64,000 nt of DNA from Dromaius novaehollandiae. Taxonomy: Eukaryota > Chordata > Aves > Casuariiformes > Dromaiidae. Of the stretch, positions 1-55,100 are shown piece by piece. The stretch spans positions 61,480,841 to 61,544,840 of the forward strand of contig NC_088132.1 in NCBI RefSeq assembly GCF_036370855.1, written 5' to 3'. A model generated the notes under the pieces. The model worked only from the letters and a program-made list of their open reading frames with translations, was not told where the DNA came from and did not search any database. How positions within the stretch are numbered: the stretch's first letter is position 1; each line of letters starts with the position of its first letter. A program made the position numbers and the translations under genes.

Positions 1-2379
1 CAAAAGACCCCATGAATACAGTAACTAGTCACATTAATTCTAAACTGTCTACAATTAATTCCAAACTGTCCAGAGTCTGTGGCAGTTTTGTTTCTCCATT
101 CTTTAGCTCAGTACAGACAAGATGCCACTTTCTGTTTTTTTGTAATAACTAGATCAGTCTCAACTGGGGTACGAGTAATCAGTTATCAAATGGCTGATCT
201 GAATACTGCTTACAGAGGAAGTCATATTCCAGCAGTTGCTTTGCAAATTATGTCTAATTTAGAAAAGTGGGCAAGAGTCTCAAACCAGAGCATAACACAT
301 TTGTCCCACTCTCTCACATATAGACCAGATCTAAAATATTATTTAGTGGATCTTAGGCAAATTTAGGTGCCAAAGTCTAGAACTTCAATTCTGAAAACCT
401 TCACTGAGCAGACACCAGAGTTTTCAGTCCTAAACCACTCCCCTTGTGTCTTATGTTCTGCTTCTGCCTGTGCCATTCTTAGTGACAGGACTGAGCAACT
501 CAACTCCTGTTTCACACTACCTTCAGGTTTTGGGCTCAGTATCTTTTATATGGCACTTAAGTACCTACTTACGGGATTCTAGATTATACTTTGGGAGCCA
601 AATGTCTTGAGCTGTGCACTACAATACTCAGTATTGTGAGAAACCCATCTGTTTTTGTCTGGTATTCCATAGAAGAAAGTCAGGTTAATTACTTTCTAAA
701 AGCAAACAAATGAAAGTTTCACTGACTCCCATTGAAAACTGTCACTTGTTCTTAGATTTCTAAAAAGGGTCCAACTCACCTTCCATTGAAGTCAATTTTT
801 TTTTCCATTTACTGCAACTGGAATTTGAGTAGATATACTCAGAAATGTCAGAGGTTCCATATTAGCTGCTTTTGTTCTATTAACAAAATCAATTTGGTGA
901 TAAAAACTATTTTATCATTAAGAATTGAGAAATGCTACAATTTTCTCAACCATCTGAGTGAGTAACTCCAGGCTCGTAACAGAAGGGTCAGACGATCATT
1001 CCCGGTCTGTCTCTTCTCCATCTCACCATTCCCCAATGTGTAGATGGGATTCCACCATTCTGCATATTCCAGGAGCCTGCATACAGGTACTTTTGTATTA
1101 GCACTTCATTCTTCATGAATTTCTAATAGCAATAATTGGTATCATACTGGAACATTTAGCTGAGCGTAAAAGTCTTACATATTGTGGTTCTAATTATAGT
1201 GTAAATCGTATCAATAATTTAAAATTGATTTAGAGCTGTGTTATGCCAATACACTTTTGATGCAGATTTTGCATACTGTTTCAAAAGCACCTACACAATT
1301 TATGCATTTAAACATGAATAATTATGCAGGGTGTTTCTGGAGCATACATTATAAATTATAATGTCAAAGGATTTAGACACAATTGCACCTGCATTTGTGG
1401 AATACTGATAAAAAAGCTAGTATAGTGCTGCTTTTACAAATGCCTGCCAGGTTATATGACAAACATGTTGTACATAGAATTTCCTTGTCAATATTTGCAG
1501 AACACCACCAGATACTTCTAAATTGTTGAAGTGTTTATCTCTTGCTGACTGCTGTTTATTTCTGACACAGTAAGTAAGTGGAAGCATTCTTTCCTTAAAG
1601 TTTCATTAAATTGTTTGTGAAGTCTTGTCAAAGCCTTACAGCTTTTTCTCTTTTTTCTACTCTTACCTCCTACTATATATCCACTTGAATAACTCAAAGC
1701 CTTGATACTTTTATGTTCATGATGCTTGTTGGTGTGTGAAGAAGCCAATGTCTCATTACAAGTTGAACTTCCCTTGCTGGAGTAGTAACACGTTACTACC
1801 AGGGTTTAAGCAAGTATGATGTAGCTGCTCAACAGAAAAGGTTTGTTAAGCTTGTTGTGTCCTCTAACATTTTTTTCATGTCTTAATTTTCATTTAGCTC
1901 CTTGTATTCATTCCAGAGATTTTTTTTTCTTTATGACTGGAGAGAATCTGCATTGAGTCAATCAAAAGAAATTTTGCCCTATGTAATAAATGTATCTTAC
2001 AGTAGCCCTAGCATTAGCACAAATAGTCAAGACAGCTATTCAAACTCTTATTTCCTTTAATTTGTGGTTAAATATATATCTTACATTGTAAAAATTAATG
2101 TCTTTATATTGTGTCTTGTCCCAATTAAGCCTGCCCTGGGTTGAATAGGTAGGTAATATGACTTACTAGTAAGAGAGAGAAGAGTCAGTAGACTCCTTTT
2201 CATAGTAACCTGTAATAGCTGTTTTACAGCCTTTTTCCTTATGTTTGTATTTTGCTTCTGCTCTGAAAACTTTACAGTGGACATAGGCAACTGACTTTTT
2301 GGACAGGCATTTTGTATGATGTGAAGTATCTGTGAAAAGAAGAAAGGTACTACAAGTGCAGAGTGGTTTTAAAGGATTT

Positions 2380-2428
2380 GTTTTTGCACTGAAAAGTTTT
2401 GCACTGTTTTTGCACTGTTTTTGCACTG
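2380..2428. repeat. 11-bp tandem repeat (TTTTTGCACTG), four copies
   Basis: Units begin at about 2381, 2396, 2407 and 2418; the last two are identical and adjacent. Confidence 0.9.
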
Positions 2429-3104
2429 AGCTGCACAAAGTTTTAATAAAAAAGGGTTGGTGGAAATTGGCATATCTGGTGGGCAGATAAATTATGCTTC
2501 TTGTTTCTTACCCTGCAGAAGAGTAATAGTGCCTTTATCCTGTTACATTTTGAACTAAAATTTTCAAACTCCAGATCCTTAAGGAAGGATTTAGAGAGCA
2601 AGTACTGTTTTCCCTAGCGTTTTCTCTAAATTGCTGGTTTCTGCGCATTTAAGCATTTCGTAGCATAAAGTTGTCTTTTTTATAATATTTGGAAAATGAA
2701 TAATAGAATGGCTTGCAAATCATTTCAAAGTGATTTGTGTATCACACTGATGTGGATCATCTGAAAATTTTATCCCACATTGCCCTATTCCATTAAAGTA
2801 AAATGTAGTAATAGCATTAATATATATACTTCTTAGATCTACATGTTCTAGGAGGTAAAAAAAAAATAAAAAGCTTTTCGTTTTCTCTTTTTTTGTGCAT
2901 TTTAATGAATAATAATCTTCTGCATTCCTAGCTAAGCCAGTTTATCCCTTAACACCTCTTCCATTCAGATACTTACCAGGCCTGGCTCATGGCCACTATC
3001 TTTTAAAAGATAACTGGAGGATATTCCATTAGCCCTTCATTACCAACATTCCTTAACTGGCCATAAAGCTGGAGAGTTAAAGCATGTGTCCATCAGGATT
3101 AGTA

Positions 3105-3420
3105 GATGATACAATAAATACAAGGAGCTTGAGAGAAGCTGAAAAATTGCTTACTATGAAAAGGCTTCAAAATGAGCAAAGACTAAAAGTTTAGTACTGT
3201 TCAGTTCAGAAAGAAGAGACACATCAAGAGTTTGCAGAATAATAAAAGGTACAAGAATGTGCATATTACTGTACACTAAAATGGTGAGAACATAAAGGAC
3301 TTATAACCTTTAAAGACAATATGTAAATCTGTTTCCATCTCAGGATGTGCTAAAATTGTGGAACTCACTGCCATGAGGTATGATTGAGGTCAAGAGCTTT
3401 GCATAATTAATTAACATGTT
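3105..3420 (+). mobile_element. Ancient CR1/L3-like LINE fragment
   Basis: It contains the order of motifs seen at the end of old CR1/L3 ORF2 and its 3' flank: aaaatgagcaaagactaaaa, ctgttcagttcagaaagaag, agaataataaaaggtac, then tgtggaactcactgccatg and gaggtcaagagcttt. It is strongly diverged. Element sense is plus. Confidence 0.7.
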
Positions 3421-6400
3421 ATACATTTCTGTGATTAATGTGTGCTCCATTGCAATAGACACAATAATACAGAAATATGAGCTGTCATATAAATTGGCAT
3501 TTAACTTCCATGTGGTGGTGTGTTGGCAGGTACTGCACTGAGGCATGCTTACTGCTTAACTTCCCAGTCTTTGAAAATAGTTGTTAAAACAGACATCAGA
3601 CTGACCTGATATGGCAATTTCAGTGTTTGCACCAATATAACAAGAATTTAATGAATCAGCGTGGTATGCTTTTGTCAAAATTGTATGAATACTCTTTTCT
3701 TTCTCTCTGCTTTCCTCTCTCTTGTCGTGTTGCTGCATATACAGCCTTGGTTCATATACTAATGGCTGGTTTTTGGCATTCATATCTACATGATTAATAA
3801 AAAAAGTCTGGCTTTTTAACTTACAGCGGACTAGAATTAATTGATTAACTGTAATTACAGATCATATTCCCAGACACTATTGGCATTTTTTTAATATCTA
3901 TTAGGCATCAGGAGTTCATTTTCCGGTTTTCACAGTTGCAAAACCTCTTGTATCCCTGTTGGTGGAGCTATAGAGCAAGCCTATCAGTTTGTAGATCTGG
4001 GTTCAGTTTTATGACAGCGTATCAGTGCTGCCATCTTTTGGACATTCTTTAAAAATTCATTAGGCAGAAACTAGGACCTGGTTAAGTCACTTTAATGTGG
4101 ACACTGTTCATGAGGAAAAAGTATTCTATTATCAAAGGATTAATTTAGAAGAAAATCCTGCTATGGTCTTTGATTCCATGCTTCTTAAATATGTTTTTGT
4201 GCCCACAAGTGCTCACTCTTGGCATGCTAGATGCTGTGCATGTACCTTGAAAAATAGTTTGTGACCTGAAAACATTAAAACACATTGCGGTTACCTTTTT
4301 CTGTGCTACATAAAGAATATTAATGGTGCTTGCAGCTATATGTTCTTTTCGTATTTAGTCATGCATTCCTCAGATGGAACTCATTTTGCATACGGAAACC
4401 CACCATTTCCATGAGGGCATTTTAGATGCATTTGTTCTCATTCTATTTGAAGTATTTATTTGGGGGCCTGGTTATTCAAAAATATATTCACTCTCTGTGA
4501 GACTTAAAGATGAACAGGTCAGTACAGCCTGGGAAAAAAAAACCAGTCTGCTGGATCTGAATGAAAAGAAAAAGATCCTTCCAGAGAAATGCTGAAAGCT
4601 CCGTTATATGATTTCCTAAAACTGAAATGGTGTGGTTCTGACGTAGGCTTTGACCACCCTGGGCTTTAGGCCAATGAATTGCATGGGAATTGCTCCAATT
4701 TGTGTCATTCCACAGAGCAAAGTCTAGTCTGGTCCACATCTCACTCCTTGGATCTTTTGGATCATCTGTGATCCACTGAATGTGGGCTGGCATGGAAATA
4801 CCTTTTTTAATTGAATTTCAGTTTGTTGTTTTGTCATCTTGTAAAATTCCATTGGTTTATGGTGTAACTAAAATGAAGAGAGTAAAGTGTTTCAGTAGTG
4901 TACATAGTGCTTTCAGACTGCTTTGCAGGGTGCTATAAATGCTAGTATCAGGTATTTATTCACAGTATTACAATCCAAATTCGGTTTATTTCTTCCTGTT
5001 TTATGGTAGGTGATTCGTCTGACACGCATGTAGTTTTTAGGGTGATGCTCTGTATTGATTAATTTGTATGGCTAATCTTGCTGTGTTGTATTTCATATCC
5101 GTTCTCCCCCCTTTAGCCAGTGACGCTTCAACAGACTTCTAGCTGTGCGGTCAGAGAAATCTTTTCAAATCCATCCCAACTTCTACTCATGTCATTCCCC
5201 CCCACCCCGCTCTCCTTAGCAATTCTCCCTCAGCCATATGCGTTTTACTCCACTGATTATTAGTAAATAATGCTTACTGATGAGGAGCAGGGATGCAGCT
5301 TTCCTCGCGCTGATTGTCCCTTGAAACACCATAGCCAAAGCGTGCACAGTGCTGCTTGGCCTACCTTGGGATGGGAAAGAGACAGATGTCTCCTAGGTGG
5401 AGGGCTGGCCCGGTGAGCAGAGGTCCCTCCTGCCTGTCTAGGTAGCTACATGGCAGCTGAGTACCTTCCACTCAGGAGATAAGCGCATTCTTGTGGACTG
5501 GCCAGCCAAAAACGTGGCGCTTTCAACTGGCTGCTTTGCTTGCCACAAGCACACAGCACCTCGGTCCCTCATTGCATCTGTGCTCTCATACTCTCAATAG
5601 GCACATGTTGTGCAGGCCTAAGCTAACTTGACTTTGTGTGATACAGTTGCCTTTTCATCTTTGTAGCTGGCTTTATATGGTCAGATAGCACTTGTTTGGG
5701 TCTTTTCTGAACTCAGATGTCGAAAGATATTAGTAAGTCAGCCTTTTTGTTTTCTATGACAAAACAAAAACAAGAATTAAAATGGTTGCCATATCGCATT
5801 TTCCAGCTTCATTTCTAAGAATTTTGCAGACGTGATCTGCAGATCAAATGTTTTTTATATGCTGTACAATGTATGAACATTGTTTTTAGGGCATTTTGTT
5901 TGTGAAGTAAGAACTCCAGAATTTCATTTCACCACTTAGGATATACACGATGCCTGTAGGCTGTACCATCGGTGAAGGACAAAAGAGGTTGCTGTGGTAA
6001 CCCACATCAGTGTTCAAATAGGTAACAGAGCTGCTGGAAACAAAGCATGCTTGAGCGTTGTTCTTATTTACATGCCTGGATTTTTTAAATGGACAGAGGA
6101 GAGAATCTTGTTTTGGGAGTAAGGTCTCAATAGTACATTGGCAAATTACGTATACCATTCTATGGGCACTGAACAGAAGGCATTCATGCATACTGAAATC
6201 TGGATCACAAAGACTTTGCTGTGGTGTATACTTATGCATTTATGCTACAGTTCATTATAGCACCTTTTGCTGTTTGTGTTTGTCCTTGCCCTAAATATTC
6301 TTGTAAAAGGGAATTCAGAACGTATTTCAATCATTTAAACTGCACTTCCAGTATGAATAGAGAATGTAAATACTGTATTGTGTGGATTCACACAAAAACC

Positions 6401-6553
6401 TATGCCTAATCAATAATAAAAATATTTGTAACAATGAGCAGGGAAACTGTCAGCCACTGCAGGGACATATATTGGGCTAAGGAATGCTGATGCTGGTGGG
6501 CTTTTACAATAAAGGTCCTGTTGCTCACTGGAGCAAGCTGGATTTTGGAAGAC

Positions 6554-6568
6554 GCACACACACACACA

Positions 6569-6618
<50 letters not shown>

Positions 6619-6640
6619 CACGCACATATATATATGTATA
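6554..6640. repeat. Compound microsatellite (CA)n-(CT)22-(TA)n
   Basis: A CA run from 6554 to 6570, an uninterrupted CT run from 6571 to 6614, then an alternating TA/TG stretch to about 6640. Serine/leucine and arginine/glutamate repeat ORFs here are artefacts of the repeat. Confidence 0.98.
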
Positions 6641-7269
6641 TGTGGGTCAGAACATCACATGCAAGCCAGAACAACCCAAACTTGGCAAGGATGCATGTAT
6701 CAAATACCCGTTCAACATACTGGATGGTGTGTCAGCTTCATCCATATGCTTTGTTGCCAATTAGGTCACAACTTTTTCTTACGGCATTTTGTGAGTGTGT
6801 ATTTTCTGCTCATAGAGGATGTCCCAGTTCCCTGTAGCCAAAAGGGACCGACAGAGAAAAACAGATCTTGGAACTTTGCACACCTTTGTATTTCCTCATC
6901 GTTGCTGAATTTTCTTTTGGGCCTGTGGAGAGCAGGATGATGCAGGGCTGCTTGCCTTTGGCACAAGTAGTCTGAATGACAGATCAGAGCATATTTCTGA
7001 GGGCATCAAAATGCCATCCTCTCTCCCTATTAAGTGATTGCAAATGGGTGCATCTGGGGTAATGGGCTAGTTGCACAGATTGCTCACTGCATACCACATA
7101 TCAGCTGGTCTGTGAAAACTGCCAACACAGTATAACACAGTGTAATATCCTTAGTTTTATCCACAGTAATTGTTGAGATGCAGAGCCTGCATGTTGCACC
7201 GATGCGTATCACTGACCTCTCACTGCCTGGTGGCACAGCTTAGAACTGCAACCTGCTCCTCCAGTTGAA

Positions 7270-7292
7270 TAGGTAGGTAGGTAGACAGGTAG
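7270..7292. repeat. TAGG tetranucleotide repeat
   Basis: Four TAGG units followed by degenerate copies, at the start of a purine-rich stretch that extends to about 7480. Confidence 0.85.
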
Positions 7293-7983
7293 CTTGGGAG
7301 GTAGTGGATATGAGATTAGAGAGATGAAGTGTTGCATAAAAAGGTGAAGGAGGTAGGGAGTCCTGTGTTAGAGAGGTCAAGGTAGGAGAAGGCAGAGAGA
7401 GAGTCCTCAGTGTTTAGGAGGGTGGCACAGGTGGTCAGGGATCAATGCCAAAGGTGAGAGTTAGACGGACACAGAAAGAATGGAGATGGGCCCAGCCTCT
7501 CACAGATCTTGCTCAGGGCTTTGCTTTATTTAAGGCTGGCTCTGGGACAGGGGTTTGGTGTCTAGTTTGTTGGACAGAGGAGTGCAGAGTAAGTATGCAA
7601 GGTCTTGTTCACTCAGTGGGTTTTACAAACCGTTTCCACAGTATCAGATCACTGTTCAGAAAGACAAATTCCTGCTTTTCCCTTTTGGGATTAAATTAGA
7701 ACTCAATTTTTGGGCTTTGCTGCAGACACTGCACTAGTATTTCTACAATGTAGGTATTTTCTTCCTTTTTCAGCAAACAGTATTCCAGGAAAAATATACG
7801 GTAAGAAAAATCAGTCAAAACAAACTTAAGTGCTGCTAAGTATAGTTCAGTGAATACATGTCCCTGATAACTGCTTTTGGAAATGTATTAACATCCTCCA
7901 AAAAATACACGGAGGATATAACTGTATGGGTGTTTTCTATGACAAGGAAACAATTCCATTTTAATCACCACTAAACCCTTATG

Positions 7984-8006
7984 AAAAAAAAAAAAAAAAA
8001 AAAAAA
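7984..8006 (+). repeat. A23 homopolymer
   Basis: Twenty-three consecutive adenines. It could be the tail of an old retroposed sequence, but no flanking duplication or source gene is visible. Confidence 0.95.
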
Positions 8007-8409
8007 GATTTTGGTTCCTGTTAACATGCTGGGTCATAGCAGAGTGGCAGAAGGGCTCATATTATTACTGGCTGCAAGGAGTAAGGTGACCTACCCTGCA
8101 TGGTAGCTACAGGTTTTTGTGTGTTTCATGGTGTTGCACAATGTCCAGGTTCCATAGTGTTGCAGTCCAGCACAAGTTTAGTTCTGATGTCTTGCCTGTC
8201 GCCCTGAAACATCAGTACAGTGAGACTGACATACCTGTGTCTATCACTGCTACTAGCTGTCATTCTAGCATTTATAAGTTCATCGTAATTTTTTGTCTGT
8301 CTTTTTAAAAATACATCTTGAAATGAAAAAAATTACCAAACTTTGTATAGTATCCTGATGATAAGATTAGAAAAAAGAGATATTCTGGCAATATAACTAG
8401 AAACAAGGC

Positions 8410-9318
8410 AACACTTAATTTAAATAAAAAACTTTATTAACAATGTAAAATGTTTAATATCTTACAATCTGAGCTAATTCTGGCATGCCCTGTAAGAGTT
8501 AATAGTTAGTGATATGCAGATACCATGCTTTAAATTCTATTGGAAACAAAATGGGTTAGTGGTATGTTGTACATTGTAGGGTAACTGTTTATTTTACTAC
8601 ACCTGCTTTTAATAAAGTACTTATTTTTTTTCCAAAAGGCTGGAGAGATACCACTGGCTTAAAAGGAAATTTATTATTTCTATGCATTGTACAGTATGTA
8701 GATATTATGATTTCTCTGTATTTACAAGATCTAAATATTTTTATATACGGTTTGTGTATCATAAATTAAGATACTTTTCTATGAAGCCTTTAGATTGAGA
8801 TAGAGTGGAAGACTAAATATGAATGAGAGCACAAAAAGCAACTGTAGATTTTGTGCAAATTCTGTTACAATATTGTCTAAACGGTTTAGAACTTCAATAC
8901 TTTGCTATTAAATAGCTTTCTATGCTTAAAGACTGTTTTAATGTGATACTAATAAGAGTACTGTACTATGCACAAAGTTTTAGCTGCAGTTCAAACAATA
9001 AAAACTTAAAAATGATCTATTAACCATAATTCATGTGTCTTTCTCTGAGCCATTTAAGCATGCAAAACATACTTTAAAAAGTTTTAGAAACATTCTTAGT
9101 TATTCTAGATTTGTTCCACAACTGGTTCTTGAACACTATAACTTTAAATTGTTAAAACTCTATTTTGAAAAGGGGGATGGAGCAGAAGAGAAAAAGGAAC
9201 AGGCTAGCGTAGAAAATATACTTTATAATCAAGAGTAGTAATGTTCATCTTTGCAGCGCTCAAATGATAGTGGTTTAATCAAAGTTACGATTTTCTCATC
9301 ATTTCTGTACTTAATCTT
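8410..9318 (-). other. RGS7BP: Probable RGS7BP 3' UTR
   Basis: This AT-rich stretch follows the stop codon. It has no recognised repeat and reads like an avian 3' UTR on the minus strand. AATAAA hexamers on that strand lie at 8669-8674, 8588-8593 and 8433-8438. The last is followed by a T-rich stretch that could serve as downstream element. Which of these is used, and whether the UTR goes further, cannot be decided from the sequence. Confidence 0.45.
8433..8438 (-). terminator. Candidate poly(A) signal for RGS7BP
   Basis: AATAAA on the minus strand (tttatt on plus), about 880 nt after the stop codon, followed by a T-rich stretch. The alternative AATAAA at 8588-8593 is equally canonical. No cleavage evidence is available. 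Confidence 0.35.
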
Positions 9319-52168
<42,850 letters not shown>

Positions 52169-55100
52169 TCACAGCGGCGAGCGCGGCTGCTCTCGGCGGT
52201 AGCCCGGCGCCTGCGGGAGAGCCAGGGGAGCGCCGCGCATCGCGGCCGCTACCGGCGGCAGAGGCGAAGGGGCTGGCAGCCTCCCTCCTGCGGCAGCATG
52301 TCAGTCCCCGCAGAAACGCCCCGCCGGCGGCATGCCCCGCCGTCCTCCTTCCGCAGCCGGGGGGGCGGCGAGCGCGGCCCTGCCCGGCGGCCACGGGCTG
52401 CCATGCAGCGGCTGCCGAGCGAGACCGGCGCCGCCGGAGCCCGCCCGCGCCGCAGAGCCCGCGGGGCGCCGCGCGGAGGCCGCGGAGGCGGCGGCGCCCT
52501 CGCGGGGCGGGAGCGCCAGTGGGAGCCGCCCGCGCCGCCCCCGCGCCGCGCTGTGCTGCGCTGCGCTGCGCCCCGCCGGGTGCCGCGGCCCCGCGCCCGC
52601 CGCGCGGGGGAGGCGGCTCCGCGCCCGGCCGGCCTCTGCCCCCGGCGCCGCGGCCCCGGCTCTGCTGCCACCGCGCCCTCGCTAGCGCGCTGCCCACCCG
52701 GCTCTGGGAGAAGTGGATGCGCTAGTCCTCAGGGGCTTGCTCAGGACATACTTCTGCTTCGCTGCTTACATGTGTTTCCCGTCATGACAAAATACCGTAG
52801 TCTGTGGCCCTGCACAAGATGTTTGGGGAGTGTGACGCCTCCACGCTGTAGATCGTATTTGTTCCCTGTAGAAGGTTAAATCATAACTGACTGCAGAAGT
52901 TGTTCTCTCTGTGCTCCGGCAAGACTAGCACTAGAGTTGCGCTGGATGGTGCTGGCAGCCCCCCAGGCCCACGGCACTTCCCCCGCTTGGGACGGGCGCA
53001 GGGCTGTGGTCGCGCAGCTCCCGCCCCGCTTCCCACAGCCCCTCGGGGACCATCCGCCCGGGGCCGAGCTGCGGCAGCCCCAGGGCTGCCCCTCTTCCCC
53101 CTGTTGACCAAGTAACTGTGATCATTTATAAATTTACTTCACTTGTGTTATCCGGGGACAATGTTATTTCTTTATAACATTAAATTGAAGTGTTACGTAT
53201 TTCAGTGTGTGGTCTTTTATGTCTGTAATGTTCCTGGTACCGAAGGAGCACCAAACACACACACAGAAACCCAGCCTTGCCGCGAGCCTGGATGCACGAA
53301 AGCCGGCACTCCGGAAGGCAGAGGAGCTGCCCGCAGGCGGCACAGAGCAGTTCTGTAATGCGCACAGCCCAGCATCTGCTTGAGGCCTGGACACTGCCCA
53401 TCTTGCCTGCTCTGAAACTGTTTTTAGACATTTCCTACTCTCTTCCTGGGAATGGAAGCTTCTGGATGCGTGTTAGCGTTGATGGGTTTGCAGCGCTTGC
53501 AAATGCTGTCATCGCTCCAAGCAAAACTAAACTGACCTTGCAATGCTACTCTTGTAAACATGCTACTCGATCTTCAGCGCTCAGAGCAGCAAGGACTTGC
53601 AGTGTGCAAGTGCTATTTTAAGGACACCACATTTTGTTTTCATAGCAAACTTAGTTCTATTACTGATAGGAAATAAATGCTTAAATTTGGTGCTGCACAA
53701 ACACAAGGTTTGAGCTAGGACATCACATTACTTCCATACACAAACAAAATGCTACCTAATGACAGAAAATAATTAAATACTGGCAAAAAGCAAAATGAAT
53801 GCATCTTCTCCTCACATTACCTAGACAGAACAAAAATACCTAGTTTTTAAAGGGAAATTAGAATGCACTGCTATGCTACATTAACATTAATGTTTTAATC
53901 TTTGCTCCTATATCATTTAATTCATATGTTCTAGTCATTTTGGGTCTCTAAGAGCTACTGTAATACCAATAATGAAATAATAATACTAATAAATCTACCA
54001 AAGAGTGCAATGTGTTTGCTTGTACATGAGCTGTCTTGGCTGAAGTTCTAGTCCCTTGAAATTAATAGTAAAACTGAGCTGAGTCTGAGCTGAGTTTTGC
54101 CCTTTGGCCAACATCTGGAACCGCTTTGAAATCCCCGTGATCTCCACTGTGTTCAGTCCTGTTTGTTTCTATTTTCAGTACGTTCGCATTTGGAAGTGTA
54201 TCTGGCAATTCTTTTGGTAATTGAGAAGACTGTGTTTTCATAATTTTTCCAGCTGACCTCTGAAATAATCATGGGACATTATGAATGTAATGACAGCGCC
54301 AGGGTGCTGCTGGAGAAGTGGAAATGACAGGGAACAAGTCACCTGGGGATGAAGAAGAAACCGTCAGTTTTGTATGTGTCTCAGTTCTCAGTCTTTGGGA
54401 AGGAGTTGCAAACTAAACTATCAAATGCTGCCTCAGGGGGCGGCAGAAGGAAAAATGCATACCACCAGGAAACACAATGCTCTCCTGAAGAAAACAGGTA
54501 TTTATGCTGCAATATTTTTTTCCTGAAAAGAGAGAGAGAAATTATTCTTTCCCCTTGTCTGAACTGGAGTTCCTGTCACAAGTAGCCTTATTCTAACTTT
54601 GTGTCCTGATGTTTAATGGATTACAGCAAGCAGGGGCCTTTCTCTCCCTCCTGCAACATCTTCAAAAGAGCACAGATAAGGGACCTTGAAATACGTTCAC
54701 AGCGTACGTGACCAGTTATATAATCAAACTCTTAGGCAACTCCACAACTCTGTAATGAAATAGAAGTAAATATATTGGCTTTGCTATACATATCCTGAAC
54801 TGTAATTCTACAAAAATGAACTCAGATGAACTTTTTACTTGGGAGGCTCTTTTGTTCAATTTTGTTGTAATCTTTGTCTCATGCATTTATCTCTCCAGTT
54901 CTTGGTTTCTGGTAATATTTCTCAAGGGTGAGCAAAATGCAACGTACCAGATCAGTTATATAAGAGACACTGACTATCTCAGAAATGTGAGGAGAACCCT
55001 TTGGAGGGAGGGAAAAAAGGTGAAAATACAGGCTGTTTCTGTAGAAAGAGATACAGGGCGAGAAGAGAAAACCAAGAAACAGGTACCTGAAGACTACACA

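Larger units (their letters stand above)
1..8409. other. Intergenic region downstream of RGS7BP
   Basis: AT-rich DNA without a recognisable gene. It contains an old CR1/L3-like fragment (about 3105-3420), an 11-bp tandem repeat (2380-2428), a TAGG repeat (7270-7292) in a G/A-rich stretch, a compound CA/CT/TA microsatellite (6554-6640) and an A23 run (7984-8006). A moderately GC-richer patch at about 5100-5600 has no recognised function. SHISAL2B, the downstream neighbour in mammals, was not seen. Part of this region could still be transcribed as a longer 3' UTR. Confidence 0.7.

Noticed and set aside
6406..6940. Open frames with Ser-Leu or Arg-Glu repeats
   Set aside because: They translate the (CT)n/(CA)n microsatellite.
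1..8400. Search for the mammalian downstream neighbours SHISAL2B and SREK1IP1
   Set aside because: No matching peptide was recognised; they probably lie outside the window.
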